Shown here: one piece after another, positions 43,670 through 53,562 of the stretch
Position numbering within the stretch: position 1 is the stretch's first letter
Layout: each line of letters begins with the position of its first letter
From: Arenibacter latericius DSM 15913
Lineage (GTDB): Bacteria; Bacteroidota; Bacteroidia; Flavobacteriales; Flavobacteriaceae
DNA length: 64,000 nt
Direction: 5' to 3'
NCBI RefSeq assembly: GCF_000424985.1
Contig: NZ_AUKX01000012.1
Coordinates: 1-64,000 of the forward strand
The notes under the pieces: generated by a model
What the model saw: the letters and a program-made list of their open reading frames with translations, nothing else
The model's database searches: none
What the model was told of the DNA's origin: nothing
Made by a program: the position numbers and the translations under genes

Positions 43670-44047
43670 ATGATTAAAATCTACTTATTATTGTTTTCGT
43701 TTTTTATTTTCAACACCACTTTCGCCAAGGACAATTGCGACCTTGTCTATTCTACAGCTTCTTATGCTCTAAATCACGCTAAAAAAGCATTAAAAGCGAA
43801 TAATTTTGATCATCAGGTTTATTATTCGGAAAAAGCTCTAAAGTCATACGAAAAGCTATTGCGAATAGTAAAAGAGAATGATTGCATTGATTTATCCGAA
43901 AAAATAGAGGATATTTTAGCGGATGCAAAAAACGCATCGGAGCCCGCAGATTGGGACCGAGGTAGATTTTACAGTAAAAAAGTATTTAATGCTAGTCTAG
44001 AACTACTTGCAGAATTAGATAAACAGACAGTAGTTACAAATGAATAG
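43670..44047 (+). CDS. Small secreted helical protein, function unknown
   Basis: This 125-residue protein has a signal peptide (about 1-19, ending TTFAK). The mature part is all helical with two matching YSxxxY-type segments: DLVYSTASYALNHAKKALKA and FDHQVYYSEKALKSYEKLL. Two cysteines, in DNCDL and NDCIDL, could form a disulfide. I recall similar short proteins in other flavobacteria; the function is unknown. Confidence 0.72.
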   Translation: MIKIYLLLFSFFIFNTTFAKDNCDLVYSTASYALNHAKKALKANNFDHQVYYSEKALKSYEKLLRIVKENDCIDLSEKIEDILADAKNASEPADWDRGRFYSKKVFNASLELLAELDKQTVVTNE

Positions 44048-44182
44048 TTTTTCCATTTATTAGCCTATAATAATGAGAACCTCAGGTTAGCATATGATTT
44101 GCGGTTTCGCTCAATACCTCATAGATCCATTTTAAGATTTTCTTAATAAAAAGGCTGAAATCAATGATTTCCGTATAGAAAT

Positions 44183-44258
44183 AAAAAAAGCCGTTAACCT
44201 CCTTTATTACCTTTACAAAGGCTTTTAAGGAAAGTAACAGCTTTTTTTATTAATACTT
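44183..44258. terminator. Convergent long hairpin terminator
   Basis: An imperfect stem of about 24 bp, aaaaaagccgttaacctcct with aaggaaagtaacagcttttt, carries an A run on the left and a T run on the right. It lies between the secreted-protein gene and the GH109-like gene and can stop both. Confidence 0.75.
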
Positions 44259-44264
44259 AATTGA

Positions 44265-45677
44265 TTAGCTTACAATATCTAATGGTGCAGTGGTCTTCCA
44301 TTTTCCTCTAGTAAAATCTGGAAACTCTTGTGGTGCTCCATTTTGTGCTACTGAAACTTCACTTAAGGTACCAACGGCACTCCAATAACAACCTTCATAT
44401 ACGTTTTGATCTAATGGTTCTCCTTTACGCAGACATTCTACAATTCTGTAAAGCATCATAAAGTCCATTCCACCATGTCCGCCCATTTTTCTAGACAGTT
44501 CTCCTAATCTAAGGTATAAAGGATGCTCATACTTTTCGTAAATCTTAGCAAGTTGCTCTCCTTGTGCCCATGAGTGATGATCTTTAGGACCTCCTTCAAC
44601 ACCACCTTCTATAGCGATTCTTGTTGGGAAACCTTGCATAGTACCTTTGGTTCCTTGTATTAGATTATGTCTGGTGTATGGTCTAGGGCTAGTTTCATCC
44701 CATTGTACCATTATAGTTCTACCAAGAGTAGTTTTCACAATAGAGGTATTAATATCACCTCCTTTATAGTCCAACTGGTTCCATTTATGATCAGCTGGGA
44801 AATTTTTCTCAGCGTATAATTGTCTACCCCTTGCAGGTGAGGAAAAAGAATTTATAAACTTAAAGTTATCTTCTCCTCTAGCTAAATTCATATACTGGGC
44901 AACAGGTCCTAAACCATGTGTAGGATATAAATTACCATTTCTATGTGCGTAGTGTGGTGTACGCCAAGACCCTGTACCGCGATCAACTTGGTTCATCTGG
45001 CCTCTTAATTCGTGAATATAGGAAGCCTCTCCGTGTAAAAGCTCACCTATAACACCTTGTCTACACATGTTTAAATATAGAAGCTCATCTCTACCATAGT
45101 TAACATTTTCCATCATCATACAGTGCTTCTGGGTTTTTTCAGAAGTATCTATAATCTCCCACATTTCTTCAATAGTCAGTGCTAAAGGCACTTCTACAAA
45201 AACATGCGCTCCTCTTTTCATAGCTTCAATAGCCATAGGAGCATGTAATTTCCAAGGAGTACTAACGAAAACTGCATCGGGCTTTTCCCTTTTCAACATT
45301 TTCTTCCAGTCGTTTTCCCCTTTGGTATATAATTTTATATTTTGGTGACGAGTACCCTTACCATTCTCTTTGCATCTATCAGCAGATCTTTGAGCATTAT
45401 CCTCATAAAGATCAGAAATGGCAACTACTTCGGTACCTTCAATAGAAGCGATTTGATGAGCGTGACCAGAACCACGAGCACCTACCCCAATAAAGGCACA
45501 TTTTACTGTGTCCAATTTAGGAGCAGAAAAACCACCCATATATTTAGCACCCAGACTTGGTGTTGGCGCATCAATTAAACTCTTGCTAGACAAAGAATTT
45601 GCCCATCCTTGTGCCATTGCCAATCCCATACCTGCAATGGATGTTTTTCTTATAAAATCTCTCCTATTTGATTTCAT
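44265..45677 (-). CDS. GH109-like Gfo/Idh/MocA oxidoreductase with Tat signal
   Basis: This 470-residue NAD-dependent Rossmann protein is exported by Tat (NRRDFIRKTSIAGM). The NAD loop is AFIGVGARGSGHAHQIA. The motifs GNLYPTHGLGPVAQYM and GGHGGMDFMMLYRIVECL match the GH109 group, whose founding member is an alpha-N-acetylgalactosaminidase that works by an NAD-assisted elimination. The length is typical. The substrate is inferred from the family only. It is monocistronic. Confidence 0.86.
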   Translation of the reverse strand: MKSNRRDFIRKTSIAGMGLAMAQGWANSLSSKSLIDAPTPSLGAKYMGGFSAPKLDTVKCAFIGVGARGSGHAHQIASIEGTEVVAISDLYEDNAQRSADRCKENGKGTRHQNIKLYTKGENDWKKMLKREKPDAVFVSTPWKLHAPMAIEAMKRGAHVFVEVPLALTIEEMWEIIDTSEKTQKHCMMMENVNYGRDELLYLNMCRQGVIGELLHGEASYIHELRGQMNQVDRGTGSWRTPHYAHRNGNLYPTHGLGPVAQYMNLARGEDNFKFINSFSSPARGRQLYAEKNFPADHKWNQLDYKGGDINTSIVKTTLGRTIMVQWDETSPRPYTRHNLIQGTKGTMQGFPTRIAIEGGVEGGPKDHHSWAQGEQLAKIYEKYEHPLYLRLGELSRKMGGHGGMDFMMLYRIVECLRKGEPLDQNVYEGCYWSAVGTLSEVSVAQNGAPQEFPDFTRGKWKTTAPLDIVS

Positions 45678-45918
45678 AGCATATTTTAATTTTTAAATCT
45701 GATTTTTTCTAATGGCTGAAGATAGTATTAATTTTTAAATTAAAAATTATACTGTTATAAATTAAACATTTTACAGTAGGTTGTTGATAAGGCTCCTTAT
45801 AATATAACTATCCTCTATTTAGTAGTCATAAGTATATAATTATTCCTTAATTTTTTTACTATAATAGTAAAGGTGTTATTAATACGAACTTCAATAATAT
45901 TCTAGACAGTTATGCCGC

Positions 45919-46539
45919 TTAATGTCTAGCTTCCAAAACTTTAACAATATCCTTTAACTTATAACCTTTTGCCTGAAGCAATATTAGATAATGGAAAAGA
46001 AGGTCTGCGCTTTCCTCCTTAAATAGGGTGTCATTATTATCCATAGCCTCTATAACCACCTCTACAGCTTCTTCACCTACTTTTTGGGCTACTTTATTGA
46101 TGCCACTTTTAAAAAGCGAAGAGACATAGCTAGGCTTAGTACCTTCGGGAATTGAAAGCTTTCCCTCTGTTTGGGCTTTTCTATTTTCTATAACCCCTTC
46201 CAATTCGCTTAGAAATCCGAAATTATCTGTATTTTCTTGCCCCCAGCAAGTATCTGTCCCTTTATGACAAGTAGGTCCCACTGGATCAACGGTTACCAAT
46301 AGGGTATCATTATCACAGTCTAATTTTATCTCAATTAATTCGAGGAAGTTACCGCTCTCTTCTCCTTTGGTCCAAAGCCTATTTTTTGATCTACTATAAA
46401 AAGTAACTTTTTTGGTCTCTACTGTTAGGTCATAAGCTTCTTGATTCATATAGCCTAACATAAGTACATTCCTTGTTTTGGCGTCTTGAATTATGGCAGG
46501 AACCAATCCGTCTTTATTCTTATTAAAATCTATGGTCAT
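45919..46539 (-). CDS. hisIE: Bifunctional phosphoribosyl-AMP cyclohydrolase/phosphoribosyl-ATP pyrophosphatase
   Basis: Steps 2 and 3 of histidine synthesis are fused in 206 residues. The HisI half has VLMLGYMNQEAYDLT and the zinc motif DPVGPTCHKGTDTCW. The HisE half has KVGEEAVEVVIEAM and ESADLLFHYLILL. It is the last gene of the operon, 72 bp after hisF. Confidence 0.95.
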   Translation of the reverse strand: MTIDFNKNKDGLVPAIIQDAKTRNVLMLGYMNQEAYDLTVETKKVTFYSRSKNRLWTKGEESGNFLELIEIKLDCDNDTLLVTVDPVGPTCHKGTDTCWGQENTDNFGFLSELEGVIENRKAQTEGKLSIPEGTKPSYVSSLFKSGINKVAQKVGEEAVEVVIEAMDNNDTLFKEESADLLFHYLILLQAKGYKLKDIVKVLEARH

Positions 46540-46610
46540 TTTTTTTAAATTGATGTATTGAAGGCTTTAAAAAAGAGCACTTTGAGTCCTAAATATTACC
46601 TCATTACGAT

Positions 46611-47366
46611 TTATAATCTTACTGGAATAGCATTCCTATGTAGTTCCTCTTTCAATTCTTTTATTGCTATTTCTTTAAAATGAAACACACTTGCTGCTAA
46701 AGCAGCATCAGCTTTTCCTTCAGTAAAGGCGTCTGTGAAATGGGAGATTTTACCAGCTCCTCCGGATGCTATTATTGGAATATTTAAGTCCGTAGAAAGT
46801 TTAGCTAAAGCTTCGTTTGCGAATCCATTTTTGGTCCCGTCGTGATTCATACTAGTAAATAATATTTCTCCAGCACCACGTTCTTCCACTTCTTTAGCCC
46901 AATCGAATAAGTTAAGTTCGGTAGGTACCTTCCCTCCTACTAGATGGACAATCCATTCTCCATCTACTTCTTTAGCATCAATAGCCACAACAATACATTG
47001 TGAACCAAATTTTGCAACTAGATCATTAATCAATTGCGGATTTTTAACTGCAGAAGAATTAATGGAAACTTTATCTGCTCCATTCTGTAAAAGAATATCT
47101 ACATCTTCCACAGATGAAATTCCTCCTCCTACCGTAAAAGGTATATTTACTTTTTCGGCAACTCGCAAAACAAGATCCGCCAAAGTACGTCTGCCTTCCT
47201 CTGTTGCGGAAATATCTAAAAATACCAATTCATCTGCTCCTGTTTTGGCATATATTTCTGCTAATTCTACTGGATCCCCAGCGTCTCTCAGATCTACAAA
47301 ATTAACCCCTTTTACTGTTCTTCCATTTTTGATATCTAAACAGGGTATTATTCTTTTTGTTAGCAT
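46611..47366 (-). CDS. hisF: Imidazole glycerol phosphate synthase, cyclase subunit HisF
   Basis: This 251-residue TIM barrel has the catalytic aspartates in [14 protein letters not shown] and [12 protein letters not shown]. The phosphate site is in [11 protein letters not shown]. It works with HisH to form IGP and AICAR. Spacing to hisA is 64 bp. Confidence 0.96.
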   Translation of the reverse strand: MLTKRIIPCLDIKNGRTVKGVNFVDLRDAGDPVELAEIYAKTGADELVFLDISATEEGRRTLADLVLRVAEKVNIPFTVGGGISSVEDVDILLQNGADKVSINSSAVKNPQLINDLVAKFGSQCIVVAIDAKEVDGEWIVHLVGGKVPTELNLFDWAKEVEERGAGEILFTSMNHDGTKNGFANEALAKLSTDLNIPIIASGGAGKISHFTDAFTEGKADAALAASVFHFKEIAIKELKEELHRNAIPVRL

Positions 47367-47430
47367 ACAATTAATTTAAGGGCCTACTATCGCTATAATA
47401 ATTGTTATATATTATAGGCCAATTCTATAT

Positions 47431-48168
47431 TTATCCTTTATTATTGGTCAGAATAAAGTCTTCCAACTGTTTTAGTGTAATCTTATTCTCATAGATTGCT
47501 TTACCTATTATGGTCCCTTCACAACCTAATTCTGCCAATTGAGGAAGTTCATCAAAGGTAGAAATACCACCGCTTGCAATAAGAGAAAGCTGAGGCCCAC
47601 ACTGAGAAATAATTCGCTCATACAATTCAAATGAAGGGCCTTGTAACATTCCATCTTTACTGATATCAGTGCAAATAACTGCTTTTATTCCTTCTTTTTG
47701 ATACGCCTGTATAAAGGGAATTAATTCTTCCTTAGATTCTTCTGTCCATCCAGAAACTGCAACCATTTCATCTTTCGCATCGGCGCCAAGTATAATTTTA
47801 TTGGCCCCATAAGTGGTAATCCAGGTCTTAAAAGTTTCTGGATCTTTCACTGCAATACTCCCTCCAGTTATTTGATTGGCACCACTTTCAAAAGCAATTT
47901 TTAAATCCTCATCGGTCTTTAATCCACCACCAAAATCGATTTTCAAACTCGTTTTGGTCGCTATTCGTTCTAATACTTTATAATTTACAATATTACTTGC
48001 CTTTGCGCCATCTAAATCTACTAAATGCAGGTATTCTATACCATGGGCCTCAAACTCTTTAGCTACTTCTAACGGGTTTTCGTTGTAAATTTTTTTGGTG
48101 TTGTAATCGCCTTTGGAAAGACGTACACATTTTCCGTCTATAATATCTATTGCAGGTATTATTCTCAT
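47431..48168 (-). CDS. hisA: ProFAR isomerase HisA
   Basis: This 245-residue barrel has [16 protein letters not shown] (general base), VDLDGAKA and [14 protein letters not shown] (general acid), with ASGGIS at the phosphate site. It opens the ribose ring of the HisI product for HisHF. Confidence 0.96.
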   Translation of the reverse strand: MRIIPAIDIIDGKCVRLSKGDYNTKKIYNENPLEVAKEFEAHGIEYLHLVDLDGAKASNIVNYKVLERIATKTSLKIDFGGGLKTDEDLKIAFESGANQITGGSIAVKDPETFKTWITTYGANKIILGADAKDEMVAVSGWTEESKEELIPFIQAYQKEGIKAVICTDISKDGMLQGPSFELYERIISQCGPQLSLIASGGISTFDELPQLAELGCEGTIIGKAIYENKITLKQLEDFILTNNKG

Positions 48169-48184
48169 TTTATTGTTTTATTCT

Positions 48185-48772
48185 CTAGTTGATATGGGCA
48201 AGAAAGTTATTTAAAATTCGTTCCCCTACTAAACTACTTTTTTCGGGATGAAATTGGGTTCCGAAAAAATTATTTTTTTGTAAGGCTGCACTATAATCTA
48301 GGGCATAATTAGACTGGGCTATATTTTCTTTACATACCGGGGCGTAATAACTATGCACTAAATAGATATGCTCATTCTCCTTTATTTCCTTGAATAAGTT
48401 CGATTTTAAGTTGGTGATTTGGTTCCATCCGATTTGAGGAACTTTCACCGTATTGGGAAACCGAACTACCTCTACGTCAAAAATTCCAAGCCCTAAGGTA
48501 TTCCCTTCTTGGGAAGATTTACACATTAGTTGCATGCCAAGACAGATTCCTAAAACTGGTTGTTTTAGTGTAGGGATAAGTGTATCTAACTTACTGGCTC
48601 GTAATTTTTTCATAGCACTACTAGCTTCGCCTACCCCTGGGAAGATAACCTTATCTGCCTCTATGATTTCCTTGGGATTGTGACTTAGCACTGCCTCATA
48701 CCCTAATCGTTGGATAGCAAATTTAATGCTTTGAATATTTCCTGCCCCGTAATCTATTATTACTATTTTCAT
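48185..48772 (-). CDS. hisH: Imidazole glycerol phosphate synthase, glutaminase subunit HisH
   Basis: This 195-residue class I amidotransferase has the nucleophile cysteine in GICLGMQLMC, the histidine and glutamate in GTQFHPEKSS, and the start IIDYGAGNIQS. It delivers ammonia to HisF. Confidence 0.96.
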   Translation of the reverse strand: MKIVIIDYGAGNIQSIKFAIQRLGYEAVLSHNPKEIIEADKVIFPGVGEASSAMKKLRASKLDTLIPTLKQPVLGICLGMQLMCKSSQEGNTLGLGIFDVEVVRFPNTVKVPQIGWNQITNLKSNLFKEIKENEHIYLVHSYYAPVCKENIAQSNYALDYSAALQKNNFFGTQFHPEKSSLVGERILNNFLAHIN

Positions 48773-48804
48773 TTTTCGATTTTACCGATACTTATATTCT
48801 TTAT

Positions 48805-49983
48805 TTATAAAAGTCCCTTAGTACTAGGCAGTACCATTTTTTCTACATCGCGTTTTAAGGCCATTTTAATGGCTTTTGCAAATGCTTTAAAAATAGCCTC
48901 TATTTTATGGTGTTCGTTTATTCCCTCAGCTTTAATATTTAAATTGGCTTTTGCCCCGTCAGTAAAGGATTTAAAAAAGTGATAAAACATTTCGGTTGGC
49001 ATCTTTCCTACCATTTCCCTTTTAAAATCTGCATCCCAAACCAACCAATTGCGTCCGCCAAAATCGATAGCCACTTGTGCTAGGCAATCGTCCATAGGTA
49101 AACAGAATCCATAGCGTTCCATTCCCAGCTTGTTTCCTAATGCCTTATTAAAAACCTCTCCTAAAGCAATAGCGGTATCTTCTATAGTATGATGTTCATC
49201 TATTTCTAAATCCCCCTTCACCTTAATATCTAGATCCATCTGACCATGTCTCGCCAATTGATCTAACATATGATCAAAGAAGGGCAGTCCGGTGTCTATA
49301 GTACTCTTCCCAGTTCCATCTAGATTCAATTTTATATAGATATCAGTTTCATGGGTTTTTCTATAGGTTTCAGAAACCCTATTCTTTAATTTTAAGAATT
49401 CGTATATTTTTTCCCAGTCATTGCTTTCCAACGCTATATAAGAATCTAGGTCCTTACGTTTTACGGTAATCTCCCCAACTCCAAAATTAGTCTCATCATT
49501 AATGAAAATTCCTTGAGCCCCAAGATTTTTCGCTAATTCTATATCTGTTAACCGATCTCCTATTACAAAGGAATTGGATAGGTCGTACGCTTCTGAAAAG
49601 TACTCGGTTAATAATCCTGTTTTGGGTTTACGGGTTTCTGCATTTTCATGAGGAAAGGTTCTGTCCATAAAAACCTTGTCGAAAATTACTCCCTCCCCCT
49701 CAAAGGTTTTCATTATAAAATTATGAATAGGCCAAAAGGCATCTTCTGGATAAGAATCTGTACCTAGTCCGTCTTGATTGGTTACCATCACTAATTCATA
49801 ATCCAATTCCTTTGCTATTTTGCTTAGAAAAGTAATCGCTTTGGGATAAAACTCCAACTTTTCAAAAGTATCGGTTTGCTCATCGGCAGGTTCTTTAATC
49901 ATCGTACCATCACGATCTATAAATAGCACCTTTTTCCCCATTTTGCCAACCTGGTCAGCATTTTTATTTACTTCAATACTCAT
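48805..49983 (-). CDS. hisB: Bifunctional histidinol-phosphatase/IGP dehydratase HisB
   Basis: This 392-residue fusion has a HAD phosphatase domain starting [13 protein letters not shown], then [13 protein letters not shown]. The dehydratase domain (about 200-392) has [30 protein letters not shown] and [15 protein letters not shown]. The usual HAD zinc-loop cysteines are missing, with [16 protein letters not shown] in their place. It starts two bases after hisC ends. Confidence 0.95.
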   Translation of the reverse strand: MSIEVNKNADQVGKMGKKVLFIDRDGTMIKEPADEQTDTFEKLEFYPKAITFLSKIAKELDYELVMVTNQDGLGTDSYPEDAFWPIHNFIMKTFEGEGVIFDKVFMDRTFPHENAETRKPKTGLLTEYFSEAYDLSNSFVIGDRLTDIELAKNLGAQGIFINDETNFGVGEITVKRKDLDSYIALESNDWEKIYEFLKLKNRVSETYRKTHETDIYIKLNLDGTGKSTIDTGLPFFDHMLDQLARHGQMDLDIKVKGDLEIDEHHTIEDTAIALGEVFNKALGNKLGMERYGFCLPMDDCLAQVAIDFGGRNWLVWDADFKREMVGKMPTEMFYHFFKSFTDGAKANLNIKAEGINEHHKIEAIFKAFAKAIKMALKRDVEKMVLPSTKGLL

Positions 49984-49985
49984 AA

Positions 49986-51044
49986 TTAAGCGGTTGTTAT
50001 TTGTTGTAAAACACGTATCAATTTTTTATTCTCTTCTTTGGTCCCAACGGTAAACCTTAGTGTATTCTCACAAAGTGGCTCCTTAGTCCTATTTCTTACT
50101 ACAATGCCTTTTTTTAATAGCTGATTATATCTATTAGTGGCATCATCTACCTTAACCAAAATGAAATTAGCATCCGATTCATAAACTTTTTCCACAAAAC
50201 TTAAATCCGCTACTATTTTGGATAGGGCTTCTCTCTCTAAGAGAATCTCTTTAATCTCCTTCGTCACAGTTTCTTCGTCTAATATTCGCTCCAATGCCCT
50301 TTTCTGACTCAATTCGTTTACATTATAAGGAGCCTTAATTTTATTGAGAACACTAATTATTTCTTTGGAAGCGTAGCAAATCCCTAATCTTACTCCTGCC
50401 ATTCCAAATGCCTTAGACAAGGTTTGGGTGACCACCAGATTAGGATATTGATCCAATTTACTAATCCAACTTTCCTCTTTAGAAAAATCAATATAGGCCT
50501 CGTCTACTACCACCAAACCATTAAAATTCTCTAGAAGTTCTTTAACTAAGGTGTTGTTAAAACTATTAGCCGTGGGATTATTAGGGGAACATAAGAATAG
50601 TAGTTTAGATTGTTCATTGGCTATTTTTAGTATTTCCGGAACATTGGGTTCAAAATCTTGTGTTAATAAAACTTTCTTATTCTCCACATTATTAATACCC
50701 GCTAAAACATTGTACATTCCATAGGTAGGAGGCAATGTAATTATATGATCCTCCTTAGGTTCGCAAAAAGCCCGGAATAAAAGGTCTAGAACTTCGTCAC
50801 TACCATTCCCCAAAAGAATTTGGTCTGAAGAAACCCCTTTGTTAGTGGCTAAAGCTTCTTTTAAATTTCTTTGTTGAGGATCTGGATACCTATTTACCCC
50901 TGTCTCAAATGGGTTTTCATTCGCGTCCAAAAATACCATTTGAGATCCATCCGAAACATATTCGTCCCTAGCAGAAGAATATGGAAGTAGTGCGCTTACA
51001 TTCTTACGGACTAAATTATTTATATCAAAAGTGTTGTGGTTCAT
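49986..51044 (-). CDS. hisC: Histidinol-phosphate aminotransferase HisC
   Basis: This 352-residue PLP enzyme has the cofactor lysine in [16 protein letters not shown], with [12 protein letters not shown] and [11 protein letters not shown] earlier. It transaminates imidazole acetol phosphate. It lies 50 bp after hisD. Confidence 0.96.
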   Translation of the reverse strand: MNHNTFDINNLVRKNVSALLPYSSARDEYVSDGSQMVFLDANENPFETGVNRYPDPQQRNLKEALATNKGVSSDQILLGNGSDEVLDLLFRAFCEPKEDHIITLPPTYGMYNVLAGINNVENKKVLLTQDFEPNVPEILKIANEQSKLLFLCSPNNPTANSFNNTLVKELLENFNGLVVVDEAYIDFSKEESWISKLDQYPNLVVTQTLSKAFGMAGVRLGICYASKEIISVLNKIKAPYNVNELSQKRALERILDEETVTKEIKEILLEREALSKIVADLSFVEKVYESDANFILVKVDDATNRYNQLLKKGIVVRNRTKEPLCENTLRFTVGTKEENKKLIRVLQQITTA

Positions 51045-51094
51045 TTCTTATTTTTAATACTATTAGGAAAACAATATTGCCGAAATCATATCTA

Positions 51095-52387
51095 CTATCT
51101 TTCCCCTACTAAACTCTTTAATCTTAAAGTGACTGCATTTTTATGAGCAAACAAGCCTTCGGCCTCGGCCATTAATTCTATAGTTTCCCCTATCCCTTTA
51201 ATACCTTCTTGAGATATTTTTTGAAAAGTTATGGCCTTTGTAAAGCTATCTAAATTTACTCCACTATATTGTTTTGCAAAACCATTGGTAGGTAAGGTGT
51301 GATTGGTGCCAGAGGCATAATCTCCAGCGCTTTCAGGGGTATAGTTGCCTATAAAAACAGATCCTGCGTTATAAGTTCTATCCAGAAAAAACGATTCATC
51401 TTCCACGCAAAGTATATAGTGTTCTGGACCATATTCATTAATCAAAGCAACTGCAGTTTCTTTATCCGCTACATAAATCAGTTTGCTATTAGCAATAGAT
51501 TTCTCAGCGATTTCCTGACGCGGCAAGAGTTTAATTTGTTCTTCTACTTCCCTTTCCACCTCATTGATAAACTTTTTGGAAGTAGAAACCAAAATCACCT
51601 GACTATCAGCTCCATGTTCAGCCTGACTTAATAGATCTGAGGCTACAAAAGATGCGTTGGCAGAATCATCTGCCATTACCAACAGTTCACTAGGTCCTGC
51701 AGGCATATCGATTGCTATTCCATACTTGGTAGCAATTTGCTTGGCTACGGTAACAAATTGATTCCCTGGACCAAATATTTTATACACTTGGGGAATAGTT
51801 TCTGTCCCAAAGGTCATCCCTGCAATGGCTTGTACACCTCCTACTTTAAAAATGTTGGTTACCCCACACAGATTCGCTGTATATAGAATTGCTGGGTGCA
51901 ATTTTCCTTCCTTATTTGGCGGGGAACATAATACTATTTCCTTACAACCCGCTAAATTAGCAGGTACTGCTAACATAAGGATGGTAGAAAAGAGTGGTGC
52001 TGTTCCTCCCGGAATATATAAACCTACTTTTTGAATAGGCCTTTTCTCTTGCCAACAATGAACACCCTCAGAAGTCTCTACCGACACCTTAGCTGTACGT
52101 TGGGCGGAATGAAATTTTTCTATGTTCCTCTTGGCTTGTTGAATGGCTAATTTCAATTCCTTTGGGACTTGATTTGCTGCTTCTTCTATTTCTTCTTGAG
52201 TAACCGAAGAATTCTTCATTAACACCCCATCAAACTTTTCTGTATAGGCGTTAATAGCATTATCACCGTTATTTTTTACCTCTAAAAAAATAGCATCTAC
52301 CATTTCTTCAATATCAGCTACGGTTTGTGTTGGTCTTTTTAATATGGAGGACCAATCCTTTTTAAGGGGATTATATATCTTGTTCAT
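51095..52387 (-). CDS. hisD: Histidinol dehydrogenase HisD
   Basis: This 430-residue zinc enzyme performs the last two oxidations. Motifs are GLYIPGGTAPLFSTILML, FGPGNQFVTVAKQIA, MPAGPSELLVMAD, LLSQAEHGADSQVIL and the catalytic E-H in NEYGPEHYIL, followed by GDYASGTNHTLPT. Confidence 0.97.
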   Translation of the reverse strand: MNKIYNPLKKDWSSILKRPTQTVADIEEMVDAIFLEVKNNGDNAINAYTEKFDGVLMKNSSVTQEEIEEAANQVPKELKLAIQQAKRNIEKFHSAQRTAKVSVETSEGVHCWQEKRPIQKVGLYIPGGTAPLFSTILMLAVPANLAGCKEIVLCSPPNKEGKLHPAILYTANLCGVTNIFKVGGVQAIAGMTFGTETIPQVYKIFGPGNQFVTVAKQIATKYGIAIDMPAGPSELLVMADDSANASFVASDLLSQAEHGADSQVILVSTSKKFINEVEREVEEQIKLLPRQEIAEKSIANSKLIYVADKETAVALINEYGPEHYILCVEDESFFLDRTYNAGSVFIGNYTPESAGDYASGTNHTLPTNGFAKQYSGVNLDSFTKAITFQKISQEGIKGIGETIELMAEAEGLFAHKNAVTLRLKSLVGER

Positions 52388-52443
52388 CCGATGTATATTC
52401 TGTATTTCCAGCTTATTAAAAGGGAAAGGTTGATTAACAAATA

Positions 52444-53301
52444 TTAAAGTACCATTTTCTCTATAGGACTTACAAGAATACCTTCAGCACCAGCTTCTTT
52501 TAACTCCTGGATAACATCCCAGAATTTGTCCTTATTAATTACCGTATGTACAGAAATCCAACCTTCCTTAGCCAATGGCAGCACAGTAGGGCTTCTCATT
52601 CCTGGTAAAAGAGCTATGATCTCCTTTAGCTTATCGTTTGGCGCGTTTAACAATACATACTTACTTTTTCTTGCAAGTAATACCGATTTAATTCTGAAGT
52701 GTAGTTTTTCTAGAATTTGAGTGCTTTCTGCAGATATTTTTGGAGAAACGGCCAAAACCGCCTCACTCCTTAGCATCACCTCTACTTCTTTTAAATTATT
52801 TTTGAATAAGGTACTTCCGCTAGAAACTATATCACAAATAGCATCGGCCAACCCAATATTTGGAGCTATTTCTACCGATCCTGTAATTATATGAAGGTCT
52901 GCTTTTACTCCTTTGCTTTCCAAATAATTATTTACCGTATTGGGATAGGAAGTGGCAATTTTCTTTCCCTGGAAATCCATTACAGAATTATATGTTTCAG
53001 CTTTAGGTATCGCTAGGGATACCTTACATTTAGAAAACCCTAACCTTTCTACAATAGATATATCGTCCCCTTTTTCAATAAGGACGTTTTCACCAATAAT
53101 AGCAATATCTACAACTCCATCCCTTAAGTATTGAGGAATATCCCCATTCCTGAGATAAAAGACCTCTAGTGGGAAATTCCTAGAACTTGCCTTTAACTGA
53201 TCTTTTCCATTGTCAATTGATATTCCACAATCCTTTAATATCTGAAGTGAATCTTCATTTAAACGACCGCTTTTTTGAATTGCAATTTTAATTTTATTCA
53301 T
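52444..53301 (-). CDS. hisG: ATP phosphoribosyltransferase HisG (long form)
   Basis: This 285-residue protein performs the committed step. It is the long, self-standing form with a C-terminal ACT-like regulatory domain (LLARKSKYVLLNAPNDK onward) that binds histidine, so no HisZ is needed. The catalytic core has GRLNEDSLQILKDCG and DAICDIVSSGSTLFKNNL. It is the first structural gene, 44 bases after the attenuator stem. Confidence 0.96.
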   Translation of the reverse strand: MNKIKIAIQKSGRLNEDSLQILKDCGISIDNGKDQLKASSRNFPLEVFYLRNGDIPQYLRDGVVDIAIIGENVLIEKGDDISIVERLGFSKCKVSLAIPKAETYNSVMDFQGKKIATSYPNTVNNYLESKGVKADLHIITGSVEIAPNIGLADAICDIVSSGSTLFKNNLKEVEVMLRSEAVLAVSPKISAESTQILEKLHFRIKSVLLARKSKYVLLNAPNDKLKEIIALLPGMRSPTVLPLAKEGWISVHTVINKDKFWDVIQELKEAGAEGILVSPIEKMVL

Positions 53302-53352
53302 TCTTGTTTTTTTAATTGTCAGAGCAGATCAACAGGGATATTTTAAATACAA

Positions 53353-53378
53353 AACCCGTTTGATCGCTCAAACGGGTT
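53353..53378 (-). promoter_or_regulatory. hisL attenuator: Attenuator hairpin of the his operon
   Basis: On the minus strand the perfect 11-bp stem aacccgtttga / tcaaacgggtt encloses gcga and is followed by TTTTGTATTT. It lies between the His leader peptide and hisG, where a stalled ribosome on the His codons could block its formation. The pairing rival upstream is not fully worked out. Confidence 0.8.
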
Positions 53379-53409
53379 AGAATATAGTTATAGGTACAAC
53401 AGCACATTC

Positions 53410-53466
53410 CTATCTCGTCTGAACGAAGGTTAAGAAATGATGATGATGATTCCTGTTGTTTTTCAT
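53410..53466 (-). CDS. hisL: His operon leader peptide, 18 residues with four histidines in a row
   Basis: The ATG at 53464-53466 opens MKNNRNHHHHFLTFVQTR and ends in TAG. Four consecutive CAT codons lie at positions 7-10, which would stall ribosomes when charged His-tRNA is scarce. It is followed by a terminator-type hairpin and hisG, the classical attenuation order. A -7 box TACATTTG lies just upstream, leaving almost no 5' leader. Confidence 0.85.
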   Translation of the reverse strand: MKNNRNHHHHFLTFVQTR

Positions 53467-53473
53467 ACTATTA

Positions 53474-53481
53474 CAAATGTA
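53474..53481 (-). promoter_or_regulatory. Promoter -7 box of the his operon
   Basis: The minus strand reads TACATTTG, a full match to TAnnTTTG. It is only 7 bases before the leader-peptide ATG. No TTG stands at the usual 19-21 base distance upstream, so the -33 part is weak or absent. Confidence 0.5.
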
Positions 53482-53562
53482 AAATATATTTTCAACCTTG
53501 TGAAATTTATACAACACAATTTAAATCGAAATTGTTATATAAAATTTATTTTAAAGGCGTGA

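Noticed and set aside
51299-51631. 110-codon plus-strand ORF
   Set aside because: It lies inside hisD on the opposite strand; hisD is intact with all motifs.
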